NCBI GenBank assembly: GCA_029244725.1
Contig: JAQWQJ010000114.1
Span: 1-33,590 of the forward strand
DNA length: 33,590 nt
Direction: 5' to 3'
Source of the DNA: Paracoccaceae bacterium
GTDB lineage: Bacteria > Pseudomonadota > Alphaproteobacteria > Rhodobacterales > Rhodobacteraceae
In this document: positions 15,594 through 23,583 of the stretch, one piece after another
How the letters are laid out: every line of letters begins with the position of its first letter
Position numbering within the stretch: the first letter of the stretch is position 1
Notes under the pieces: generated by a model
Databases searched by the model: none
What the model was told of the DNA's origin: nothing
What the model saw: only the letters and a program-made list of their open reading frames with translations
Position numbers and translations under genes: made by a program

Positions 15594-16064
15594 ATGTCAG
15601 TCCGAATAGATGAGATCGACAAGAAAATTCTTGCAGAGTTACAACGCGATGCTTCGCAGTCGCTCGATGAAATTGCCCGCAAAGTCGGCTCTTCCAAGAC
15701 CCCGGTTTGGAATAGGATTCGCAAGCTAAGAGACGCCGGTGTAATCAAACAGCAGACTGTTTTTCTTGATGCCGAAACGCTTGGTTTCGAAGCGTGCTTC
15801 TTTGTTTTGATCCGAACCAGTGAGCATGAAGCGGATTGGCAGGCGAAGTTCCTTAAGGCCCTGCAGGACAGGCCCGAAGTTTTAGAAGCGCACAGGCTGG
15901 CTGGCGACATTGACTATATTCTGAAAGTGCAGGTCAAAAACGCACGCGCGTATGACGTGTTCTACCAAGTGCTGATTTCCGAGGTAAAGGTACACAACGT
16001 GACGGCGCTATTGTCGATGGAGCAAATTAAATCGACAACCATGCTGCCGCTAGACGCGCTTTAA
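15594..16064 (+). CDS. Lrp/AsnC family transcriptional regulator
   Basis: A 156-residue Lrp/AsnC regulator. The N-terminal helix-turn-helix is IDEIDKKILAELQRDASQS then SSKTPVWNRIRKLRDAGVI (about residues 5-55); the C-terminal RAM domain, which senses an amino acid, includes the pattern AHRLAGDIDYILKVQV and the end LSMEQIKSTTMLPL. ATG at 15594-15596 is preceded by GGGA; a reading from 15537 adds 19 residues without homology. Divergent from the cys operon, so it probably responds to a sulfur amino acid such as cysteine; inferred from position. Its stop overlaps the P450 stop by 4 bases. Confidence 0.87.
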   Translation: MSVRIDEIDKKILAELQRDASQSLDEIARKVGSSKTPVWNRIRKLRDAGVIKQQTVFLDAETLGFEACFFVLIRTSEHEADWQAKFLKALQDRPEVLEAHRLAGDIDYILKVQVKNARAYDVFYQVLISEVKVHNVTALLSMEQIKSTTMLPLDAL

Positions 16065-17245
16065 CTCTTACTCACCATTAAGTGTTCCAGACCATGGAAA
16101 TGGTAAAGGTTGGCGTATTTGGGGGGGTCGGTGATCCTGAGATCAGGGCATCGCTCAAACAGAACCCTCAATGACACCTGCAACTCTAGACGTGCTAAGG
16201 GGGCACCTACGCAGAAATGCAGACCCCCGCCGAACGCCGCGTGTGTCGGCGAATGCCGCGTCGGATCAAACATGTCCAAATTGTCATCGAACTGATCATC
16301 ACGCCCCGCATGCCCCAGCATCAGGGCAATTTGATCGCCGCGCTTAAACGTGTGGTCAGCAATTGTAACGTCTTCGTAGGCATAGCGCGTGAAGATTTGC
16401 AGAGGTGGATCGAAACGCATAACTTCTTCGACTGTGGTTTCTATCGCACCCTGTGCAATCCAAGAGGGATTGTAATTGTTTTGAATCAACGCTTTAGCGC
16501 CATTTCCGATCGTGTGAACGGTGGCCTCATGGCCGGCATTTAGCAATAGAATACAGGTCGTTATCATTTCGTCGGACGACAGTTTATCGCCGTCTTCCTC
16601 GGCGCGTATCAGTTCAGTGATTAGATCGTCGCTTGGCGCTTTTCTGCGCTTCTCGATATAGCCGCGCATAAAGTTCGTGAACTCGGACGACGCTTTTGCA
16701 GCGGCATCTTCAATCTCTCGGGTTTTGCGGGCCTGATACATTGAGACCATGGCGTTGGACCATTGCAGCAATTGCGGGGCCATATTCTCGGGCACGCCAA
16801 GAAGGCGGCAAATTACGATAACTGGAATTGGCTGACCGTATTCTGAGATCAGATCAAACGGCGCGTCAGGAAATTGGTCGATAAGCGAGTGACACAGCGT
16901 TTCTATCTCAGGTTCCAAAGACCCGATCCTACGTGAAGTGAACGCGCGAAGAACCAGCCGGCGAAGACGAGTATGCTTGGGCGGTTCAAGCTCAAGCATC
17001 GAATGGGCTTCTATGTCGTAGAATGGCTTCAAACGATCAGGATAGGTAGGCGCGTCTTCTGGTGGAACTTCGCGTCCAAAGCGCCGATCCTTTAGAATGG
17101 CGTTGGTCACACTTGCCGCTAAGGTTGCGACCATCTTGTAGTCTTCCCAATAGACCATAGGACCCTTTTTGCGCCACTCAACGTAACGCAGATAGGGGTT
17201 TTGGACAAATTCAGGGTCTGTTGGTGACTGATGGACGGTTTCCAT
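16061..17245 (-). CDS. Cytochrome P450
   Basis: A 394-residue class I bacterial P450. The heme loop FGGGLHFCVGAPLAR gives the ligand Cys about 345, the I-helix is NAGHEATVHT (close to the standard AGxET-T), and the ExxR motif is EEVMR in TTVEEVMRFDPPLQ. This is a different branch from the P450 at 10146. It begins 8 nt after the tpiA stop with AGG overlapping that stop codon, implying co-transcription. Convergent with the Lrp gene and overlapping its end. Substrate unknown; no ferredoxin gene is nearby. Confidence 0.9.
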   Translation of the reverse strand: METVHQSPTDPEFVQNPYLRYVEWRKKGPMVYWEDYKMVATLAASVTNAILKDRRFGREVPPEDAPTYPDRLKPFYDIEAHSMLELEPPKHTRLRRLVLRAFTSRRIGSLEPEIETLCHSLIDQFPDAPFDLISEYGQPIPVIVICRLLGVPENMAPQLLQWSNAMVSMYQARKTREIEDAAAKASSEFTNFMRGYIEKRRKAPSDDLITELIRAEEDGDKLSSDEMITTCILLLNAGHEATVHTIGNGAKALIQNNYNPSWIAQGAIETTVEEVMRFDPPLQIFTRYAYEDVTIADHTFKRGDQIALMLGHAGRDDQFDDNLDMFDPTRHSPTHAAFGGGLHFCVGAPLARLELQVSLRVLFERCPDLRITDPPKYANLYHFHGLEHLMVSKS

Positions 17246-17253
17246 AAACTGGC

Positions 17254-18000
17254 CTAGGCGCTGGCTTCTAAGGCAGAAATGATTGCCGAAAAATCTACCG
17301 CCTTCAAGCTCGCACCGCCGACCAACGCACCATCAACGTTATTGAGCGCGAAGATTTCCGCAGCGTTGCTTGGCTTAACCGAGCCGCCGTAAAGCAAACT
17401 CATGCCATGCGCCTCTGATGTTTCGTGTTGCGATGCAAGAAAGCCTCGTATGAAGGCATGTGCTTGCGATATTTCTTCGAAGGTCGGAATCTTACCTGTG
17501 CCAATGGCCCAAACAGGTTCATAGGCGACAACAGTATTGGCCGCCAACGCTCCTATTGGAACAGAGCCAGCTAATTGATTAGCAAGAACTTGATTGGTCT
17601 CACCGTTTTCGCGTTCTTCAAGAGTTTCACCGATGCAAACGACCGCAATCAGGTTTTCACTCCAAGCAGCGAGGGCCTTGTCGTGAACTTGTTGGTTGGT
17701 TTCTTTGTGATCCGTTCGGCGTTCGGAATGGCCAACAATCACATAGCCAGCACCGCTATCCTTTAGCATTGCTGCAGACGTGTCGCCGGTATGGGCGCCA
17801 TTCTTGTTGGCGTGACAATCCTGTCCGCCGACCTGAATGTTACCTTCAAGCTCGGCAGCCAGCGAAACCAGAGTTGCCGGCGGGCAGATAAGTATATCGA
17901 CGTCCGACCCAGCGTGCGCCTCGGCCAGTGTGCGAATTTCACCGAGCGAGGCTTGAACCCCATTCATTTTCCAATTTCCGGCGGCGAGTTTTCTGGGCAT
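17254..18000 (-). CDS. tpiA: Triosephosphate isomerase
   Basis: A 248-residue TIM-barrel enzyme interconverting dihydroxyacetone phosphate and glyceraldehyde 3-phosphate in glycolysis and gluconeogenesis. Active-site residues are Lys11 (GNWKMNG), His91 (VGHSERR) and Glu161 (AYEPVWAIGTGK); the phosphate loop LYGGSVKPSNA and the final GALVGGASLKA complete the family. A strong ribosome site, GGAGGAA, lies about 7 nt before the ATG. It follows sufA by 94 nt on the same strand, with a hairpin between them, and is followed 8 nt later by a P450. Confidence 0.97.
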   Translation of the reverse strand: MPRKLAAGNWKMNGVQASLGEIRTLAEAHAGSDVDILICPPATLVSLAAELEGNIQVGGQDCHANKNGAHTGDTSAAMLKDSGAGYVIVGHSERRTDHKETNQQVHDKALAAWSENLIAVVCIGETLEERENGETNQVLANQLAGSVPIGALAANTVVAYEPVWAIGTGKIPTFEEISQAHAFIRGFLASQHETSEAHGMSLLYGGSVKPSNAAEIFALNNVDGALVGGASLKAVDFSAIISALEASA

Positions 18001-18038
18001 GTATTCCTCCGATATGATTGACCAATTCGATGCCGATG

Positions 18039-18063
18039 GGTGGGCCTTGGGTCAAGGTCCACC
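18039..18063. repeat. Hairpin between sufA and tpiA
   Basis: Arms GGTGGGCCTT (18039-18048) and AAGGTCCACC (18054-18063) are complementary except one G-T pair, with a 5-nt loop. No T-run follows on either strand within reach. It could be an mRNA processing or stability element between the sufA and tpiA transcripts. Confidence 0.45.
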
Positions 18064-18094
18064 TCGTTGCGATCTATCGAAAATGAAGGACGAT

Positions 18095-18481
18095 TTAGGA
18101 AGGAAGTTTGAAGTTCTCGGCCTGAAGTTCGTCCATGTCTTTAAATTTAATAGATTCGCCACACCCGCATGCATCCGAGACGTTTGGATTGCGAAACTTG
18201 AAGCCGCTTTCAAGCAGCGAGATTTCGTAATCGATTTCTGTGCCGAATAAAAACATCTGGGCCATAGGTGCAATCATGACCCGTGCGCCGTCTTGTTCGA
18301 CCACTTCATCAAGCGGGTCGGTGTCAGCGACATAGTCCATGGTGTATTCCATACCCGCACATCCGCCCTTTTTGACGCCAATGCGCAGGCCAGAGTGACC
18401 TTCTTTGTCCATCAACTTGCGAATCTGGGTGGATGCAGCGTCGGTCATCGAGACCGCCTGTTTTCCTGGAATGCCAAACAT
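18095..18481 (-). CDS. sufA: Iron-sulfur cluster assembly accessory protein (A-type carrier)
   Basis: A 128-residue A-type carrier (IscA/SufA/ErpA family) that passes Fe-S clusters to apo-proteins. The three conserved Cys are Cys41 (KKGGCAGMEYTMDY) and Cys105/Cys107 (SDACGCGES). The 22-nt gap after sufT and the shared strand indicate one operon; in Roseobacters this pair usually closes the suf operon. sufBCDS themselves are not in the window. Whether it is strictly SufA or ErpA cannot be fixed from sequence alone. Confidence 0.85.
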   Translation of the reverse strand: MFGIPGKQAVSMTDAASTQIRKLMDKEGHSGLRIGVKKGGCAGMEYTMDYVADTDPLDEVVEQDGARVMIAPMAQMFLFGTEIDYEISLLESGFKFRNPNVSDACGCGESIKFKDMDELQAENFKLPS

Positions 18482-18503
18482 ATTATGTCATCCTTTCAAA
18501 GGC

Positions 18504-18866
18504 TTACATAAAGCCGAGTTCAAGGCGCGCTTCATCACTCATCATGTCCATGCCCCAGGGTGGATCCCAGGTCAATTGCACGTCAATGGTTTTGACGCCG
18601 TCCACTGGTCCAGCAGCATCAGCGATCCAACCGGGCATATCCCCTGCGACGGGACAGCCGGGTGCGGTCAACGTCATGATTACTAGAACATCATTTTCTG
18701 CATTGATATCAATGGTATATATCAATCCAAGGTCATAGATATTGACCGGAATCTCAGGATCATAGACCGAGCGGCAAGCCTCGACTATTTTTTCATACAG
18801 CGGGTGATCCGTGCTTGATGGCGCGATCAGCGGGGCGCCCTCTACTGGGTCTGTGGCCTGACTCAT
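18504..18866 (-). CDS. sufT: SufT-type DUF59 Fe-S assembly protein
   Basis: A 120-residue MIP18/DUF59 protein of SUF systems. The core reads ACRSVYDPEIPVNIYDLGLIY, then MTLTAPGCPVAGDMPGWI with the conserved Cys, then VQLTWDPPWGMDMMSDEAR. It aids maturation of Fe-S proteins. ACACACC precedes the ATG, with AGGA about 10 nt upstream. It heads the pair with sufA, and a TATATA box on the minus strand lies about 30 nt upstream. Confidence 0.88.
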   Translation of the reverse strand: MSQATDPVEGAPLIAPSSTDHPLYEKIVEACRSVYDPEIPVNIYDLGLIYTIDINAENDVLVIMTLTAPGCPVAGDMPGWIADAAGPVDGVKTIDVQLTWDPPWGMDMMSDEARLELGFM

Positions 18867-19075
18867 GGTGTGTCCTGTGTATTACCTGACTTTTTATATA
18901 GGGTACAGTTTTCGCATCGTCCAGACCCCGACGCTCGATCAATTTTGCAACCAATGTAAGCTGGAACGCCGCGGATGATATGTGTTTTTCGAGTGTAGCC
19001 GCCGATCCGCAATTTTCTTGCTTGCAAGGGATCTAGCGTGGCTAACTGAAGACCAACGCAATTGGGACGATCGAA

Positions 19076-20680
19076 ATGCCAAAACCAAACGTGATTTTGA
19101 TCTTGGCAGACGATATGGGATTTGCCGATCTTGGATGCACGGGGTCTGAAATCAGAACGCCAAATATCGACGCTCTGGCCAAGAACGGGGTTCTTCTCAC
19201 GGTGATGTATAATTGCGCACGGTGCTGCCCAACACGGGCGTCGCTGTTAACGGGCCTTTACCCCCACAATGCAGGCGTCGGGCATATGGGTGCGAAGCTC
19301 GGCACTCCGGCTTATCAGGGATTTTTGCGCAACGACTCTGCAACTATTGCCGAGCATCTGCGCCCGGCGGGTTATCGAACTTTAATGTCCGGAAAGTGGC
19401 ATGTTGCAGGGGACTTTGGAGCGCGAGACGTCGACAGTTGGCGAGTTGGGGATGTGGACCATCCAACACCGCGCCAGCGGGGATTTGATCGGTTCTATGG
19501 CATTCTAGACGGGGCCACGCATTTCTTCTCGCCGCACTATATGCTTGAGGATGATAACCGCGTTCAGGTCTTTCCAGATGATTTCTATTTCACCGATGCC
19601 ATCACCGATAAAGCGATCGGGATGATTGAGGAAAGCGTCGCGGATGAAATGCCGTTCTTCCTCTATCTAGCGCATACTGCACCGCATTGGCCGTTGCATG
19701 CCCACCCCGAGGATATCGCGCGATACGAAGGCGTCTACAACAAGGGCTGGGATAAGTCCCGCACCGCGCGACATGAGCGGATGAACGGTCTGGGCCTGTT
19801 TCAAACGGGTTGGGAGATTTCGCCGCGCGACAAGGAAGTGCACCCTTGGGAGACCGAAGAAAACACCGACTGGGAAGCCCGCAAGATGGCGACCTATGCG
19901 GCGATGGTGGATCGGATGGATCAATCCATCGGCACTTTGATCGCAGCGCTGAAACGACTTGGACAGTTTGACAACACGCTTATCCTGTTCCTGTCGGACA
20001 ATGGAGGCTGTGCCGAGTTCATGGCCGAGGATGGCTGGGCGAAGTTCTACCCAGACACCACCCATGACGGGCGGCACATTGAGAAAGGCAATCGCCCTGA
20101 CATTATGCCGGGCGATGCGCTGACATATCAGAGTTATGACAAACCTTGGGCCAATGTCTCAAACGCGCCGTTCAGAATGTTCAAGCATTATGTCCACGAA
20201 GGCGGGATTTCGACGCCGTTGGTCGCGCACTGGCCGAAAGGGTTCGAGCCAGCCACCTCTGCGCATGCGGCCTGTCATGTCGTGGATATTCTACCAACAA
20301 TCCTTGAGGCGACGGGGGCGTCTTATCTGTCTGAGTTAGGAGGGCATGAGATCCAGCCCATTCAGGGCGAAAGCCTGCTCGGGTTACTCAAAGGGGTGGA
20401 CTGGAGCCGTGAGCAGCCGATTTTCTTTGAACACGAAGGCAATGCAGCAGTCAGGATGGGGCAGTTCAAACTGGTGCGTTTGCAGGGGCAGGACTGGGAG
20501 CTTTACGATATTGAGGCGGACAGGACAGAGCTGCACAATCTTGCAGGGCGCAATGCGCCGCTTGAGGCGGCTTTGGTTCAGCAATATACCGACTGGGCCG
20601 AAAAGATTGGCGTGGTGGATTGGGAGGTCGTTGAGCCCTTGCTGATGCGGGCGTGGGGATTGGCCACGGTTGATGGTTAA
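19076..20680 (+). CDS. Formylglycine-type sulfatase (arylsulfatase family)
   Basis: A 534-residue sulfatase hydrolysing sulfate esters. NVILILADDMGFADLGCTG supplies the metal-binding Asp pair at 12-13, and the catalytic motif C50-C-P-T-R54 (C-x-P-x-R) has the Cys converted to formylglycine by a dedicated enzyme elsewhere. GKWHVAG, FLYLAHTAPHWPLHA and LFLSDNGG are further active-site landmarks. No signal peptide is seen, so the enzyme is probably cytoplasmic. Substrate unknown. Transcribed towards tgt, 81 nt away, from its own upstream region, and divergent from sufT. Confidence 0.92.
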   Translation: MPKPNVILILADDMGFADLGCTGSEIRTPNIDALAKNGVLLTVMYNCARCCPTRASLLTGLYPHNAGVGHMGAKLGTPAYQGFLRNDSATIAEHLRPAGYRTLMSGKWHVAGDFGARDVDSWRVGDVDHPTPRQRGFDRFYGILDGATHFFSPHYMLEDDNRVQVFPDDFYFTDAITDKAIGMIEESVADEMPFFLYLAHTAPHWPLHAHPEDIARYEGVYNKGWDKSRTARHERMNGLGLFQTGWEISPRDKEVHPWETEENTDWEARKMATYAAMVDRMDQSIGTLIAALKRLGQFDNTLILFLSDNGGCAEFMAEDGWAKFYPDTTHDGRHIEKGNRPDIMPGDALTYQSYDKPWANVSNAPFRMFKHYVHEGGISTPLVAHWPKGFEPATSAHAACHVVDILPTILEATGASYLSELGGHEIQPIQGESLLGLLKGVDWSREQPIFFEHEGNAAVRMGQFKLVRLQGQDWELYDIEADRTELHNLAGRNAPLEAALVQQYTDWAEKIGVVDWEVVEPLLMRAWGLATVDG

Positions 20681-20761
20681 AGCTCTTTGCATAGGCGTAG
20701 GTGGATTGCGTTGAGCGCGTTGGGCTAGTATGCGGGGCGCTGGTAATTTTAAGAGGCTGAT

Positions 20762-21889
20762 ATGCAGCGGTTTTCCTTTGATCTTCAAGCAACAGATGGC
20801 AAGGCGCGGACGGGTGTAATCTCGACCCCAAAAGGGGACATTCGCACGCCAGCGTTTATGCCCGTGGGCACAGCCGCGACCGTTAAGGCGATGATGCCCG
20901 AAAGCGTGGCGTCGACAGGTGCCGACATTTTGCTCGGCAACACTTATCATTTGATGCTGCGCCCCACGGCCGAGCGGATAGATCGGCTGGGCGGTCTCCA
21001 TAAGTTTATGAACTGGGACAAGCCAATTCTGACGGACAGCGGCGGGTTTCAGGTGATGTCTTTGGCTGATCTGCGAAAACTGACGGAAGAGGGCGTGACG
21101 TTCAAATCGCACATCGATGGGTCCAAGCATGTGCTGACGCCGGAACGCTCGATGGAGGTACAAAAGCTGCTCGGCAGTGACATCGTGATGTGTTTTGACG
21201 AATGCCCTGCGTTGCCTGCAACGGACGAAGAGGTGGCCAAATCAATGCGTCTTTCGATGCGCTGGGCAAAGCGTTCGCGAGAGGCATTCGGGGATCGCCC
21301 CGGCTACGCGCTGTTCGGAATTCAGCAGGGCGGCGTGACACAAGAACTTCGCGAAGAAAGCGCTAAGGCCCTTCGAGAGGTCGAGTTTGAAGGTTACGCG
21401 ATTGGCGGTCTTGCCGTGGGCGAAGGGCAAGAGGCAATGTTCGGAGTGCTCGACTATGCGCCAGAAATGTTGCCCGTCGCAAAGCCTCGCTACCTGATGG
21501 GCGTTGGTAAGCCAGACGATATAGTTGGTGCTGTGAAGCGCGGTGTGGACATGATGGATTGTGTCTTGCCGTCCCGTTCAGGCCGCACTGGGCAAGTGTT
21601 TACGCGCCACGGCGTGGTTAATATCAAGAACACTCGGCATAAAGATGATCCACGTCCGTTAGACGCCAATTGCACTTGTCCTGCGTGCAAAAGCTATTCA
21701 AGGGCTTATTTGCATCACGTGTTTAGATCTCAAGAGATGATTTCTGGAATGTTACTTACGTGGCATAATTTGCAGTATTATCAGGATATTATGGCCGGAA
21801 TGCGCGATGCAATTGCGGTCGGCCAGTTCGATGCTTGGGAAAAGAATTTTCACGAAGGACGCGCTGAAGGCGACATTGAGCAGCTTTAG
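20762..21889 (+). CDS. tgt: Queuine/preQ1 tRNA-ribosyltransferase
   Basis: A 375-residue TGT exchanging guanine for preQ1 at position 34 of GUN-anticodon tRNAs (Asp, Asn, His, Tyr). Asp92 in [10 protein letters not shown] is the catalytic/substrate region, the [12 protein letters not shown] loop is typical, and the zinc site is the C-x-C-x2-C in [13 protein letters not shown] followed by a His ligand in LTWHN. Ribosome site AGAGG about 6 nt before the ATG. Two tRNA-Asp(GTC) genes, natural substrates, lie at 27097-27281 in the same window, a coincidence of linkage only. Confidence 0.96.
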   Translation: MQRFSFDLQATDGKARTGVISTPKGDIRTPAFMPVGTAATVKAMMPESVASTGADILLGNTYHLMLRPTAERIDRLGGLHKFMNWDKPILTDSGGFQVMSLADLRKLTEEGVTFKSHIDGSKHVLTPERSMEVQKLLGSDIVMCFDECPALPATDEEVAKSMRLSMRWAKRSREAFGDRPGYALFGIQQGGVTQELREESAKALREVEFEGYAIGGLAVGEGQEAMFGVLDYAPEMLPVAKPRYLMGVGKPDDIVGAVKRGVDMMDCVLPSRSGRTGQVFTRHGVVNIKNTRHKDDPRPLDANCTCPACKSYSRAYLHHVFRSQEMISGMLLTWHNLQYYQDIMAGMRDAIAVGQFDAWEKNFHEGRAEGDIEQL

Positions 21890-21962
21890 GATAACCTGCA
21901 TTGAAAAGGTGCAGATTGCGTCTTACGTTCATGCCGATATTGAGTGGATTGTGTAGAATCTC

Positions 21963-23240
21963 GTGAGCAAAACTCAGCTAGCAAATTTGTGGGACGAAAC
22001 TGGAAGCGAAAGCTTTTCCAGTGACGCATTGCATGAGCATCTCGACGGTGACCTTGTCATCATCGGTGGCGGTTATACCGGGTTGTCGACCGCCTTGTCT
22101 GCCGCGGAACGCGGGGCAAGTGTTGTTCTTTTAGAAGCTCACGAAATCGGCTTTGGCGGCTCAGGGCGTAATGTTGGTTTGGTGAATGCTGGTCTTTGGC
22201 TTCCACCAGAACAAATCGACACTTTGCTGGGTTCGACTATCGGTCAGCGGTTGTCGTCAATACTTGGGAATGCACCGGAATTGGTGTTTGGCTGGATCGA
22301 AAAATACGGGATCGAATGCGCACCTGTGCGCAATGGAACGTTACACTGCGCCCATTCCAAATCGGGCTTCGAAGAGGTCAAAGAACGGTTTCGCCAGATA
22401 AACGCGATCGGTGCGCCAGTGCGTGTCATTGAGGCTGATGAAACGGCAGCACGGACCGGCGCAAAAGGGCTGCACGGCGCGCTATTCGATCCGCGTGCTG
22501 GGACCATCCAACCCAAAGATTATGCCCGCGGACTGGCAAGAGCCGCCACCGAATGTGGCGCGCAAATCTTCGAGCATTCGCCAGCACTTTCTGTCGGATG
22601 GGCGGACGGGCTGTGGGAAGTTGCGTCACCGTCAGGGTTCGTACGGGCTAAATCGTTATTGATCGCAACGAATGCTTATCCATTCAAAATGAGTTGGGTG
22701 CACCCGCTGAAATCAGTTCCAGTGTCATATTTTCAAGCGGCTACGGTGCCATTGCCACAAGATCTGCGCGCGCGAATAATGTCCGGTGGCGAAGGATGTT
22801 GGGACACGGCGAAAGTCATGTCTTCTTGGCGGGTCGATGCAGATGGCCGGCTTGTGATTGGTGGAATGGGGCAACTCGATCACTTAGCAAGCGAGATGCA
22901 TCACAAATGGGTGCGCCGAAAGATTGGCCGTTTGTTCCCCGAACTCAAAGGCATAGATCTCACGCATTTCTGGCAGGGCCGCATTGCCATGACTAAGGAA
23001 AAATTACCCAAGATTTGGCGACATGGACCAAACGCCTATGCTTGTTTCGGGTACTCAGGTCGCGGGATCGCCCCAGGCAGCGCATTCGGACAGCGATTAG
23101 CTCCCTGCCTTTTGGATGGCAATGAAGAGGTTCTACCTATGGTGCCGGTCAATGCTAATCCCACGAATGCCACACGTTTAACCGGCGCGATTTATGAGGC
23201 TGGTGCAACGTTAGCTCATTTGGTCAAAGATAGGTTCTAA
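21963..23240 (+). CDS. DadA/PuuB-like FAD-dependent oxidoreductase
   Basis: A 425-residue D-amino-acid-dehydrogenase/gamma-glutamylputrescine-oxidase type flavoprotein. The FAD motif VIIGGGYTGLSTAL (G35-G40) is near the start, followed by GFGGSGRNVGLVNAG and, near the end, ACFGYSGRGIAPGSAFGQ, which closes the FAD site. It likely oxidises an amine or amino acid. The start is GTG at 21963 with a weak upstream ribosome site; no better ATG is present in frame nearby. It has no partner gene to name a substrate. Confidence 0.82.
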   Translation: MSKTQLANLWDETGSESFSSDALHEHLDGDLVIIGGGYTGLSTALSAAERGASVVLLEAHEIGFGGSGRNVGLVNAGLWLPPEQIDTLLGSTIGQRLSSILGNAPELVFGWIEKYGIECAPVRNGTLHCAHSKSGFEEVKERFRQINAIGAPVRVIEADETAARTGAKGLHGALFDPRAGTIQPKDYARGLARAATECGAQIFEHSPALSVGWADGLWEVASPSGFVRAKSLLIATNAYPFKMSWVHPLKSVPVSYFQAATVPLPQDLRARIMSGGEGCWDTAKVMSSWRVDADGRLVIGGMGQLDHLASEMHHKWVRRKIGRLFPELKGIDLTHFWQGRIAMTKEKLPKIWRHGPNAYACFGYSGRGIAPGSAFGQRLAPCLLDGNEEVLPMVPVNANPTNATRLTGAIYEAGATLAHLVKDRF

Positions 23241-23480
23241 TCAGTCGGTCGCAAAAAAGCAGTTGGTGCTTCACGCGAACCGATTGAGTAGGGCGCAAAC
23301 CCATGAATCAGATCGCATTCAGCGACTGCTCCCTATCAGAAGGTGTGTGTCTGAGCGCTTTTTTTGGGCTTAATGCAACGATTTGGCAGGGATTATTGCT
23401 TACAACCGGCTCTGAACGGGCAGGTTTGTTTCTTAAATCAAGAAGATTTCGGCTGAAGCGGGTGCATTGGACAAGTTTGC

Positions 23481-23507
23481 CTTGAACTCTGCCGCCAGTG
23501 GCCCCAT
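23481..23507 (+). promoter_or_regulatory. Heat-shock (sigma-32/RpoH) promoter of lon
   Basis: CTTGAA (23481-23486), a 15-bp spacer, then CCCCAT (23502-23507) followed by TTTTT matches the sigma-32 consensus CTTGAA-N13-15-CCCCAT well. Transcription would start near 23514, giving a leader of about 70 nt before the lon ATG. lon is a classic RpoH target. The rest of the 343-nt gap 23241-23583 shows nothing else I can name. Confidence 0.7.
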
Positions 23508-23583
23508 TTTTGGTGTCCATACCGGAGACGGAACGCGCTGCCTAATTGGGGCCGATCCGTTTTGCCAAGTACAAGGAAAAAAC

